Assembly: GCA_020629965.1 (NCBI GenBank)
Contig: JAHDCG010000027.1
Span: forward strand, 1 to 41,161
Length of the DNA: 41,161 nucleotides
Reading direction: 5' to 3'
Origin: Saprospiraceae bacterium
Lineage (GTDB): Bacteria > Bacteroidota > Bacteroidia > Chitinophagales > Saprospiraceae
The notes below the pieces were generated by a model that saw only the letters and a program-made list of their open reading frames with translations, did not search any database and was not told where the DNA came from. Below are positions 7,732 through 16,500 of the stretch, piece after piece; within the stretch, counting starts at the first letter, position 1, and each line of letters begins with the position of its first letter. Position numbers and translations under genes: made by a program.

Positions 7732-9348
7732 TTACTTCTTCACAAATTTACGCACCGCAGTACCCGCTTCGGTTTCTACATTGATAATGTAAGTACCGGC
7801 AGTCAGATTAGCTACGTTCAATGTTACATTGTTGACACCTGCGTTGAGCTGACCCAATTTTTCGGAATAGACCAAACGACCGGTCAAGTCCGTCATTTGT
7901 ACGGCAACTTCGGAAGTTGCGGTCAATTCAAAAGTAACGGTTGTCAGAGCAGCAGCCGGATTAGGCGTAACCGAGGCAGCCAAAGTGTTCAAATCTTGCG
8001 TGCTCGTGGTAGAACCCTCGCCGTCGTACAGGTAGTTATAAGAGTCCAAAGCAGTCCAACCGTGCGCCCAAGTTTGGCTGCCGGGTGCGCCGTAGCGGAA
8101 TGCGCCACGGTAATTAGTATTCTCCGCCTCGCTGTCGTGCTGTGCTGCACCACCATAAGCAGCGGAAGAAAAACCAAACGGACGCGGGTCTAAATTGTTA
8201 TCGGTAGTACGAGAAATACTCGCCAAGCCCGGGTCTTCCTGTGTATTACCGCCTGCCGCCAAAGCTGCGATAACCTGCGCTACATCGTCTTGCACATAAG
8301 TGCCGCCGCCGAAAGTGATATTGCCGGCAAAAGCAGAATTACCCGCCGCCAAGATGTCGATTGAAGAGTCTTCCACGCGGAAAGCGTAGCCCGAGGGTTG
8401 GTAGATGATGCTGTTCCACAGTTGCATAGAACCGGCTTCTTTCAAGCGCACACCGTCAGAGTTTGTATTAACTACTGCATTCGCACCGATGAAAGTTGCG
8501 TTATAAATTTCACCCGTTACCGCGTCTTCCACGCCGTCGTTACCGTCTTCCGAGCCGTCGTATTCGATAGCGTTGTCACCGAATGCGTCGTTGGTTTGAC
8601 CGTGAATAGAGAAAATGTATTGCAGGTAGCCCGACCAGCTTTCATCAAAATCGAAAGAGTCGTCACCGCAAAAAGCAGCAACCAAGTAAGTTGCATTAAC
8701 GGAACCGCCGAAAAACTCGAAACCGTCGTCTTTGTTCGCAAAAATTTCTACGTGGTCGATAGTCGTACCGTTACCGACACCACCGAGCGTCAGGCCGTTA
8801 ATTTCATTATCCGCACCGATATCCGCACCGCCGTGGCGCAAAGAAAGGTATTGAATAGTACCCGAGTTGTCAGCTACATTCGTGCCGCCGTAAGTACTCA
8901 AAGGATTTTCGGGGTCGAGACCTTCGATTTGGTCGGTACCGCCGTCTTCACCGACGGGTGCGTTACCCAAAACAATTAAACCGCCCCACAATTGGTTATC
9001 GTCTTGACCGAGGTCAGTCGGGTCGTTCAAATCATCCAATTCCGCTGTCATAATAATCGGATTGTCTGCCGTACCGGTTGCGTTAATCATTGCGTCGCGT
9101 GCAATCACCAATACAGATGCTACGTCGTTGCTGTTGGTAGGGTTCGCTTTTCCGCGAATGACCGTACCTGCCTCGATGTTCAAAACACCGCCCGCTTCCA
9201 AGAATACCGCACCGTCGATGATGTATTCCGTATCGGCAGTCCAGTTGTAAGTTTCGTTAGTTATATCCGCGTTTGTGACAGTTTGAGTCTGTGCCGTCAA
9301 AGCGGAAACAAAAAAACAAAGGGTTAAAAAGGTAAAAACTTTTTTCAT
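7732..9348 (-). CDS. Secreted parallel beta-repeat protein with T9SS type A sorting domain
   Basis: A 538-residue protein with a signal peptide (residues 1-19, ending LTAQ). A long repetitive beta-rich body (about 20-440) looks like a right-handed beta helix: GGVLNIEAGTVIRGK, then IQYLSLRHGGADIGADNEIN, VEIFANKDDGFEFFGGSV and an Asp-rich CGDDSFDFDESWSGYLQYIF segment. The C-terminal 80 residues form a T9SS type A (Por_Secre_tail) sorting domain, with VTPNPAAALTTVTFEL, LTGRLVYSEKLG, LTAGTYIINVETEAG and a final RKFVKK. It should be carried across the outer membrane by T9SS and anchored or released at the surface. Proteins with this body recur beside TonB-dependent receptors in my general knowledge of Bacteroidota, as here, but the role is unknown. 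It has its own promoter and terminator. Confidence 0.88.
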   Translation of the reverse strand: MKKVFTFLTLCFFVSALTAQTQTVTNADITNETYNWTADTEYIIDGAVFLEAGGVLNIEAGTVIRGKANPTNSNDVASVLVIARDAMINATGTADNPIIMTAELDDLNDPTDLGQDDNQLWGGLIVLGNAPVGEDGGTDQIEGLDPENPLSTYGGTNVADNSGTIQYLSLRHGGADIGADNEINGLTLGGVGNGTTIDHVEIFANKDDGFEFFGGSVNATYLVAAFCGDDSFDFDESWSGYLQYIFSIHGQTNDAFGDNAIEYDGSEDGNDGVEDAVTGEIYNATFIGANAVVNTNSDGVRLKEAGSMQLWNSIIYQPSGYAFRVEDSSIDILAAGNSAFAGNITFGGGTYVQDDVAQVIAALAAGGNTQEDPGLASISRTTDNNLDPRPFGFSSAAYGGAAQHDSEAENTNYRGAFRYGAPGSQTWAHGWTALDSYNYLYDGEGSTTSTQDLNTLAASVTPNPAAALTTVTFELTATSEVAVQMTDLTGRLVYSEKLGQLNAGVNNVTLNVANLTAGTYIINVETEAGTAVRKFVKK

Positions 9349-9424
9349 GTTTAAATTATTTTTTTCCGGCTCTTCAGTTAATTTTACAATCGAGCCGTAT
9401 TAACAGTAGTGGTTAATTATGCCG

Positions 9425-9432
9425 CAAAGGTA
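9425..9432 (-). promoter_or_regulatory. Candidate -7 element (TACCTTTG) of the T9SS beta-repeat gene
   Basis: The minus strand reads TACCTTTGCGGC, identical over the core to the element upstream of the TonB receptor gene. It is 76 bp from the ATG at 9348, implying a leader of about 70 nt. The shared 12-base context in the two promoters could reflect common regulation or simply the strong consensus. Confidence 0.6.
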
Positions 9433-9677
9433 GAAGCCCTGCGTTGTCTGTGAATTACCGAAATTTTAAGTTTATGTGAAGGGATGGCGGGAAGGGTTAA
9501 CGTTAAATTTACACGAATTACGATGTACGAATTACGAATTACGATTGCTTGGAGGAGGTGGGATGCTTTGGTTTTTGATATGTTTTTCCGGTGGTTTCCT
9601 GTCATGTGTTTCTTTGAAAAGAAATCGAAGCTTTGTGTCTGTATTTGCAGTTCAAGAGAGGACTCCTATCGTAAAGA

Positions 9678-10134
9678 CGTTGCACTACGACGTCTTGCTG
9701 TGAGAAAACCACGCAATCAATTAAAAAAATCTCATTCAGGCATAAAACGAAAGCCCCTCGTACATCGTAAATCGTACATCGTCAATCGCTCCCGTTGCAC
9801 TGCGACTTCTTGCTGTGAGAAAACCACGCAATCAATTAAAAAATCTCATTCAGGCATAAAATGAAAACCCCTCGTACATCGTAATTCGTACATCGTCAAT
9901 CGCTCCCGTTGCAATGCGATATGATGCTGTGAAAAAACGAAGCAACCAATTAAAAAATCTCATTCAGGCAAAAAACGAAAACCCCTCGTACATCGTAAAT
10001 CGTACATCGTCAATCGCTCTCGTTGCAATGCGATATGATGCTGTGAAAAAACGAAGCAACCAATTAAAAATCTCATTCAGGCAAAAAACGAAAGCCCCTC
10101 GTACATCGTAATTCGTAAATCGTACATCGTAAAT
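9678..10134. repeat. Four-copy 114-bp tandem repeat
   Basis: Units start at 9678, 9793, 9907 and 10021 (spacing 115, 114, 114). Each runs CGTTGCA..., CTGTGAGAAAACCACGCAA or a close variant, ATCTCATTCAGGCA, CCCCTCGTACATCGTA, and then the TCGTACATCG phrase. Units 1-2 and units 3-4 form two more similar pairs (TGAGAAAACCACGC versus TGAAAAAACGAAGC). The array ends exactly at the stop codon of the subtilisin gene. The wider gap 9433-9677 contains another cluster of the ACGAATTACGATGTACG phrase (9514-9545) and no gene I can support. Confidence 0.9.
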
Positions 10135-13082
10135 CATCTCTTACTAACCCGCAAAACCCGTTGCTCCTCCCCCGCTGTTATTTGTAGAAAATACAGACCG
10201 TCCGGGCGATTTTGCAATAAATCGAGGTTTTTATTATAATTGCCGCCGGCATCCGTTTCTAAATGAGTCGGCGGTGAGGCTTTGCCGGCAACATCAATGA
10301 CCGTAACCGAAAAAGGCAGATACGGCTCGAACCGCAAACTTAAATTCAGCACACCCGCCGTCGGATTGGGAAAAACCCGCACGGCAAAATCTTTCTGCGC
10401 AACCTCTTCCGTCGCCGTCATACACGCCGGCGCAAACTCAGCAGCCGCCGAAAAACCGCCCTGCCCCGCTTGACACACGGCACTGATATTCATTTGATAA
10501 TGCCCGCAATTTTCTAAATTTTCAATCGTCACCGTAGGACTTTCCGTAAAAATTTCCTCGGAGTAACTCAAATCCAATGCGCGGTAAGCAATCGCATACA
10601 TCTCCGCTTCCGGTACTGCCTCCCACGTCAGCGTCGCCGTCGTGGCGGTAGAGTCGGTCTGCACGATATTTGTCGGCGGGGCGCAATCAGAATCCGCAGT
10701 ACCGCCGGTCGAACCGAAAACTTCGGCGCAGTAGTCTTCCGTCTCGCCGTACACGTAGGTTTCGCAGGCGTGTTGCGGGTTTTCATCGTCCAAAAACTTC
10801 ATGGAAATACGCAACCGCAGCGAGCCGGCCGGCAGGTCTTCGGGCAGCGCAATCGAGCCGTTGACGATACCGACGACGGACTCTTCGCTGTCGAAAAGCA
10901 GTTCGTTTTCACCAAAAATACCGTCTTGGTCGAGGTCTGCCCAAATTCGCCAGTATTCCGGATATTCGATAAATGTATAGCCCGGCACCAGGGTAAAATT
11001 TACCGTTTCGCCCGCATAAAGCGGAATAGTTTGGTCGGTAAAATCTCCGTAACCGCCGTCGTTTCCGCTGTTGTTATGATGCACTCCGAACAGCACGGCG
11101 TCGATAAATTCCGCGTCGGCAGTCAAGCCCTGCGCCGGGCAATAAGCCGCATCGGTACAAGTGCCGCAGCCGCCCGCTTGCAGAAATATACTCTCGCTCC
11201 ACGCGCTTTCGCCGGTTGCGCAGATTGATTTTAGCTGAAACTCGACTTGAGTACAGGGCAGCGTGTCGTCAAAAAGAAAAGGCGCAGTCACCGCCGTCGC
11301 ATTTTCTATCCATTCCTCATTTTCGGAATAGCGAAAGCGATAAAAAACCGAGCCCGTGCCCGCTTGCGTTTGCCAATTTATCGTAAATTCGGTAAAGCCG
11401 TCTGACTCCGCCGTAATCTCGGTCGGCGGCAGACAACAGCCGGCGGTAGTCGCCGTGTAGGTCGGCGAAATATAATCGGCACCCTGACATTGACTCACGA
11501 AATAATACTCGTATTCGGTGCACTCCGCCAAGCCCGTCACCGTGACCGGTGAGGTGACATCAGGGAGGGTAAAAAATTCCGAAACGCCGAGCGGACTGTA
11601 AAACAGATCCGTATTTTCTCCGCTGAAATCAAGAAAACTCAACGTCAGTTCCGTCGCATTTTCGGAAGTCGCACCACTGCCGACAGCCGGCTGACAGGGC
11701 GCACACAACGTCTGCGCAAACGATAAACTGTTACCGGCGTTGATACGACTGCCGGTCGAGACTTCGTTTGCCAAACCGGACGCATAATCACCGCCGGCAT
11801 AAATCAAATCACGCACTATGCCGGCGGCAAATGTCGGGTCGTTATGTGCGATTGTCCCCAAATTTCCGCAGGGTAAAGCATATATCAAAGCCGCCAAACC
11901 GCTGACCGCCGGCGCGGCAAAGGAAGTACCCGAGCGCAGTCCGACGCCTTCGCCCTGCGCCAATGTCCACACGTTTTCGCCCGGCGCGGCAATATCGACG
12001 TGGGTGCTGCCGTGACCCGAAAAATTGCGCACATCGTCGTGGTCGGTCGCCGTGACACTGATAAGCCAGGGGCTGTCGCAGGTCGTCGGCAAATCACCGA
12101 CAGCATCAACGTTTACATTTTGGTTGGTCGTTGCCGCCACGCTCAAGATGCCGGCTTCACCGAGAATATCGAAATAAGCACACCACAGCGGCGCGTCTTC
12201 CGGATTGCCGCCGTCGATGCCGAAACTCGTATTGGTCACGGTCACAAAGGCACCCGCCGCCCCGTCGGTTTCCTGATAAATTTGTCGTTGCGTCAAGGCG
12301 TAATCGTAGCCCTCGATGATTTCCGCTTCGGTGCCGCCGCTCGCCAAAATTGCCATAATTTTTACGTTCCAATTCAAGCCCGTCAGTCCCGTACCGTTAT
12401 TGCCGACCGCGCCCGCTATGCCCGCTACCGCCGTGCCGTGCGAGCCGATACCGAGGTTATCCGCTTCCGAAAAAACATTCCAACCGCGGTAGTCGTCGAT
12501 AAAGCCGTTCATGTCGTCGTCGATGCCGTTATCGGGAATTTCCGCGTAATTTTTCCACATATTCGCCGCCAAATCCGGGTGAAAAATTTCCATGCCGTCG
12601 TCGATGACCGCAATCACGATTGTATCACCCTGCGCCGTCAATCCGCCCGTCGTGATGTCCCAAGCCGTCTCCGCGTCCGTATCGCTGCCGGGGCTGCCGC
12701 CGCTTTGCCCCGAGTTATTCCACTGCCATTGCAAGCCGTAAAAAGGATCGTCGGGTGCAGTGCGTCGCTGCGCAAAATGATTGAATTGTGCAGCCTGTAC
12801 GGGCGTTTGCAGGCGAACGTGTGCGAGAAAATCGCTTTCGTTTACTTCCGTCCAATCAAAGGTAAAGCGGTAAATCAGCGCAGACCGGGACAATTTGCCG
12901 GCGGATTGAAAAACGGTATTTTTATCGGAAAAATTTTGCAGAGAAGCGGTAAAAGACTTGAGGTCGGTATCGTCGGTGAGGTGAATGAGCAACTCCCCCT
13001 GCACCCGCGTCAAGGGCTGTGCAAGGCTGCTTTGCAGAGAAACCAAGCAAAAAAACAGGCAGTTAAAAAGCAGCTTTTTCAT
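10134..13082 (-). CDS. Secreted subtilisin-like (S8) protease with FN3, GEVED and T9SS type A sorting domains
   Basis: From the ATG at 13082 the protein is 982 residues. Domains in order are a signal peptide (1-22, ending SLAQ), an I9-like propeptide region (about 25-105) and an S8 peptidase domain (about 115-420). The S8 catalytic residues are Asp161 in VIAVIDDGMEI, His215 in GSHGTAVAGIAG, oxyanion Asn284 in TVTNTSFGID and Ser387 in RSGTSFAAPAVSGLAAL. Fibronectin-III-like modules follow (about 465-640, with CTEYEYYFVSQC and CTQVEFQLKSIC). Next come a GEVED-type module (about 690-790, with YWRIWADLDQDGIFGENE and GETEDYC), another FN3 module (about 800-885) and a type A sorting tail (about 900-982, with VRVFPNPTAGVLNLSL). 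An in-frame TTG at 13091 is rejected as start because it falls inside the -7 element. It is predicted to be exported by T9SS as a surface or secreted protease; the natural substrate is unknown. Confidence 0.94.
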   Translation of the reverse strand: MKKLLFNCLFFCLVSLQSSLAQPLTRVQGELLIHLTDDTDLKSFTASLQNFSDKNTVFQSAGKLSRSALIYRFTFDWTEVNESDFLAHVRLQTPVQAAQFNHFAQRRTAPDDPFYGLQWQWNNSGQSGGSPGSDTDAETAWDITTGGLTAQGDTIVIAVIDDGMEIFHPDLAANMWKNYAEIPDNGIDDDMNGFIDDYRGWNVFSEADNLGIGSHGTAVAGIAGAVGNNGTGLTGLNWNVKIMAILASGGTEAEIIEGYDYALTQRQIYQETDGAAGAFVTVTNTSFGIDGGNPEDAPLWCAYFDILGEAGILSVAATTNQNVNVDAVGDLPTTCDSPWLISVTATDHDDVRNFSGHGSTHVDIAAPGENVWTLAQGEGVGLRSGTSFAAPAVSGLAALIYALPCGNLGTIAHNDPTFAAGIVRDLIYAGGDYASGLANEVSTGSRINAGNSLSFAQTLCAPCQPAVGSGATSENATELTLSFLDFSGENTDLFYSPLGVSEFFTLPDVTSPVTVTGLAECTEYEYYFVSQCQGADYISPTYTATTAGCCLPPTEITAESDGFTEFTINWQTQAGTGSVFYRFRYSENEEWIENATAVTAPFLFDDTLPCTQVEFQLKSICATGESAWSESIFLQAGGCGTCTDAAYCPAQGLTADAEFIDAVLFGVHHNNSGNDGGYGDFTDQTIPLYAGETVNFTLVPGYTFIEYPEYWRIWADLDQDGIFGENELLFDSEESVVGIVNGSIALPEDLPAGSLRLRISMKFLDDENPQHACETYVYGETEDYCAEVFGSTGGTADSDCAPPTNIVQTDSTATTATLTWEAVPEAEMYAIAYRALDLSYSEEIFTESPTVTIENLENCGHYQMNISAVCQAGQGGFSAAAEFAPACMTATEEVAQKDFAVRVFPNPTAGVLNLSLRFEPYLPFSVTVIDVAGKASPPTHLETDAGGNYNKNLDLLQNRPDGLYFLQITAGEEQRVLRVSKR

Positions 13083-13088
13083 TCCGAA

Positions 13089-13096
13089 CAAAGGTA
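13089..13096 (-). promoter_or_regulatory. Candidate -7 element (TACCTTTG) directly before the protease ATG
   Basis: The minus strand reads TACCTTTGTTCGGAATG, so the -7 element ends only six bases before the ATG at 13082. If it is used, transcription would begin at or next to the start codon, giving a leaderless mRNA. Confidence 0.45.
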
Positions 13097-13360
13097 CGGG
13101 AATTTGTTTTCGGGAATGAAAGTTTCGGAAAAGTTGACGGAGGATAGACAGTTTTTTTTGATGATGGACGGTGGACGATAAGACGGTGGACGGGGGAAAT
13201 TTTTTACGCTGATTTTTTATGATTTGATATGATTTTCGCTGATTAGGAAAGAGAGTCCGAGCATTTATTTCATATTTGAAAATACAGACGTTCCTCCGAT
13301 TCGCAGGGTTGTTTGGTTCTAAAGTTCAGCGCACCGGAGCACAAGTCGCTCCCGGTAGGG

Positions 13361-13442
13361 TTCCCCCGATTCGGGGGCGGAGGGGGCTGAAGACGCGCGT
13401 CTCTACTCGTCTTCAGCCCCCTAACCCCCGAATCGGGGGGAC
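13361..13442. repeat. Long GC-rich inverted repeat in a 474-bp spacer
   Basis: The arm 13361-13395 (CCCCCGATTCGGGGG, then AGGGGGCTGAAGACG) pairs with 13408-13442 (CGTCTTCAGCCCCCTAAC, then CCCCCGAATCGGGGG). Each arm also contains its own 15-base palindrome. The AGCCCCCTAACCCCCGAATC segment recurs at 22332-22351 next to the 217-bp array. The rest of 13083-13556 holds short phrase repeats (GGACGGTGGAC near 13167-13195, GATTTGATATGATTTTC near 13222) and no gene I can support. Confidence 0.75.
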
Positions 13443-13556
13443 TTTCTGCGCTCCTGATTTTATGGTAAACAGAACTAATCAACCCTGCCCAATGGGAGAA
13501 CTTGCTGCGTGACTAATTTTACGGATATAATTGAGAACCCATCAACCCTTCATCCC

Positions 13557-16500
13557 CTACCTTACCAAAGTCACATCTCCCCTAATCACCTCCGTCCGTC
13601 CGTCAACGAAAAGTACCCGCGCCGTGTAAACAAAAACCGCGTTGTTCATGCGTTCTTCGCGCATCCGACCGTTCCAACCGAGGTTGGGGTCATTGGGGGC
13701 GAAGTCCTCATTTTGGAAAACCAAATTGCCCCAACGGTCGAAAATCATCAGACTTTGGATGCTGAGAACTTGCCTTGCGTCTGCGTAAATGGTGAACGCG
13801 TCGTTAATGCCGTCGTCGTTCGGACTGAAAGCATTTGGGACGTAAATACGAGCTTCGCGGTTGACGGTAATCAGAATGTCGTCACTGACCGAGCAGCCGA
13901 GACTGTCCTGCAAAAACAAAGTGTAAACCGTTGACTCCGAGGGACTTGCAAGTACGGTAGTCGTCGTGTCGTTGTCGAGCGAGTCGGTCGGCGTCCAACG
14001 CAGGATTTCAAAGTCAAAAAGATTTGTGGCGGCGTCGATGAGGTAACTTTCACCCTGCAAAATCTCTTGGTCGTCGCCCAAAAAGAGGAAAGGCGCGTCG
14101 GCGGCGGGTACGTTGACGGTCTGACTGCCGAAACCGTCCGCGCTGCCCGTAATGCCGACTTCGTAATTGCCGGCGGAGAAGCCCGTCAGCACAATCGGAA
14201 AGTTGCTGAACGTACCGCGATTTTCACCGTCAACGGTGACAATGAAAGGCGGCGTACCGTTAAAAATCGTGTCGATGACGATGTTGCCGTTGTTGTCGCT
14301 GAAGCAATCGGTCTCAAAACCGGTCGCGGAAAAATCAATCGAAAAAGTCAGATTGACCGTCACGATACTGTCGCAACCCGTGACCGCCGCGCCGGGCAAT
14401 GTCACCGTTCCCGACGGATTGTCGAGGTCAAAAACGGTCGTGCCGACGGTAACGGACTCGCCGGGTTCTAAGTTGATTTCCAACGTACCCGTAGTCGGCG
14501 GCGTGAAGGTCGCATTCATGGTCAAAATACTGTCGCAACCGTTAAACGCCGCATTTTCAAAAGTGAAAACCGCCGTCGAATTAGCTTCGTTTAAAGTCGT
14601 ACCGTTGATGACGACGCTTTCACCGGTGCAAAGTACAGTGTCTAAAGTGCCGAAGGTATTTTCTAAAAAGGTCAAACTGACCACGGCAATACTATCGCAG
14701 CCGGCGGCGGAAGGTACGTCGAGAATTTGCGTACCCGTCGGATTGTCCGCGTCGTAGGTTTCGCCTTCGATTTGCAGACTTTCGCCGGGACAAAGGGTTT
14801 GGTTGATTTCCGCGACGGCGGGTGCGTAAAAACTCGTGCTGACATTCACAATCGAGTCGCAGCCGAGGTAAGAACCGTTCTCGAAAAGTTCGGTACCCGT
14901 CAGATTATCCGCGCCGTATTCGGTGCCGTTAATGATTTCGGTTTCGCCTTCGCAAAGCAACAAATCAAGGTCGTTTACGACGCTTTCGACGAAAGTTAAA
15001 GCGACATTCACCGTCGAGTCGCAGCCGTTAAAACTACCGTTTTCAAACAGCACGCTACCCGTCGGATTGCTCTCGTCAAAAATTTCGTCGCCGACTTCCA
15101 AACTGCCGCCGGTGCACAACATTTGTGTCAAATCGGTCACGGGATTTTCGTAAAAACCGAGCGTAACATTGACCGTCGAGTCACAACCGTTGAAAGATGC
15201 GTCGTCGAGGATAACGGTGCCGGTCGGGTTGTTAACGTCAAAAATTTCGCCGTCAATAATAAAGTTTTCACCCTCGCAGACAAACGGATTTATGTCGGCA
15301 ACGGCAGGCGCGAAAAATTCTAAATCGACCTCCACAATAGAGTCGCAACCGAGAAAACTTCCGTTTTCAAAAATCACCAGACCCGTCGGATTATCGATGT
15401 CGAAAATTTCGGTATCGACCGTAAAAACAGCGTCGGGACAGTAGATGCCGTCGAGGTTGAAAATGATTTCATCGAAAAATTGCACCGTGACGTTGACCGT
15501 CGAGTCGCAGCCGTTGAAGGAAGCGTTTTCTAAAATTGCCGGACCGCTCGGATTGTCCGCGTCGAAGATTTGACCGCCGATTTCGACGCTGCCGCCCTCG
15601 CACAAATCGACGGTCGTGCTGCCGACGGCGGGCGGGTAGAAGAATAAATTGACAAAAATCGTTGAGTCGCAACCGAGGTAGGACGCATCGTCTAAAGTCA
15701 GGCTGCCCGACAGATTATCAGCGTCGTAAGTCGTGCCGTTGATGACCGCGCTGCCGCCTTCGCAAACAAAAGTGTCGATTTGTGAAAAGACCTCATCGCC
15801 GAAAGTCAAAGTGACATTGACCAAGGAATCGCAGCCTAAGAAACTCGCATCGGGCAAAAGAACGGAGCCGCTCGGGTTATCTTCATCGAAGATTTCGCCG
15901 CCGAGTTCGAGACTGCCTCCGGGGCAAAGAGCTTGCATTAAATCGCCTTCCGGCTGCGGGTAAAAATCTAAGGTGACATTCACCAAAGAGTCGCAACCTA
16001 AGAAACTCGCGTCGGGTAAAAGGACGCTGCCGCTCGTGTTGTCCGCGTCGAAAGTTTCGCCCTCGAAAGTAAAGGAGTCGCCTTGACAAATTATCGTGTC
16101 TAAATCGCCTTCCGGCTGCGGGTAAAAATCTAAGGTGACATTCACTAAAGAATCGCAACCTAAGAAACTCGCGTCGGATAAAAGAACGCTGCCGCTCGTG
16201 TTGTCCGCGTCGAAAGTTTCGCCTTCAAAAGTAAAAGAATCACCTTGACAAATTATCGTGTCTAAATCGCCTTCCGGCTGCGGGTAAAAGTCTAAGGTGA
16301 CATTTACCAAAGAATCGCAACCTAAGAAACTTGCTTCGGGTAAAAGGACGCTGCCGGTCAGATTATCCGCGTCGAAAGTTTCGCCTTCAAAAGTAAAAGA
16401 ATCACCTTGACAAATTATCGTGTCTAAATCGCCTTCCGGCTGCGGGTAAAAGTCTAAGGTGACATTTACTAAAGAATCGCAACCTAAGAAACTTGCGTCG

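Noticed and set aside
9678-10134. CRISPR array
   Set aside because: The units are 114-115 bp and repeat throughout their length, with no short constant repeat alternating with unique spacers, and no cas genes are seen.
12000-13181. A 393-codon open frame on the plus strand
   Set aside because: It lies opposite the S8 protease gene, whose catalytic residues and domains are complete; the plus-strand product is Arg- and Val-rich and has no recognisable domain.
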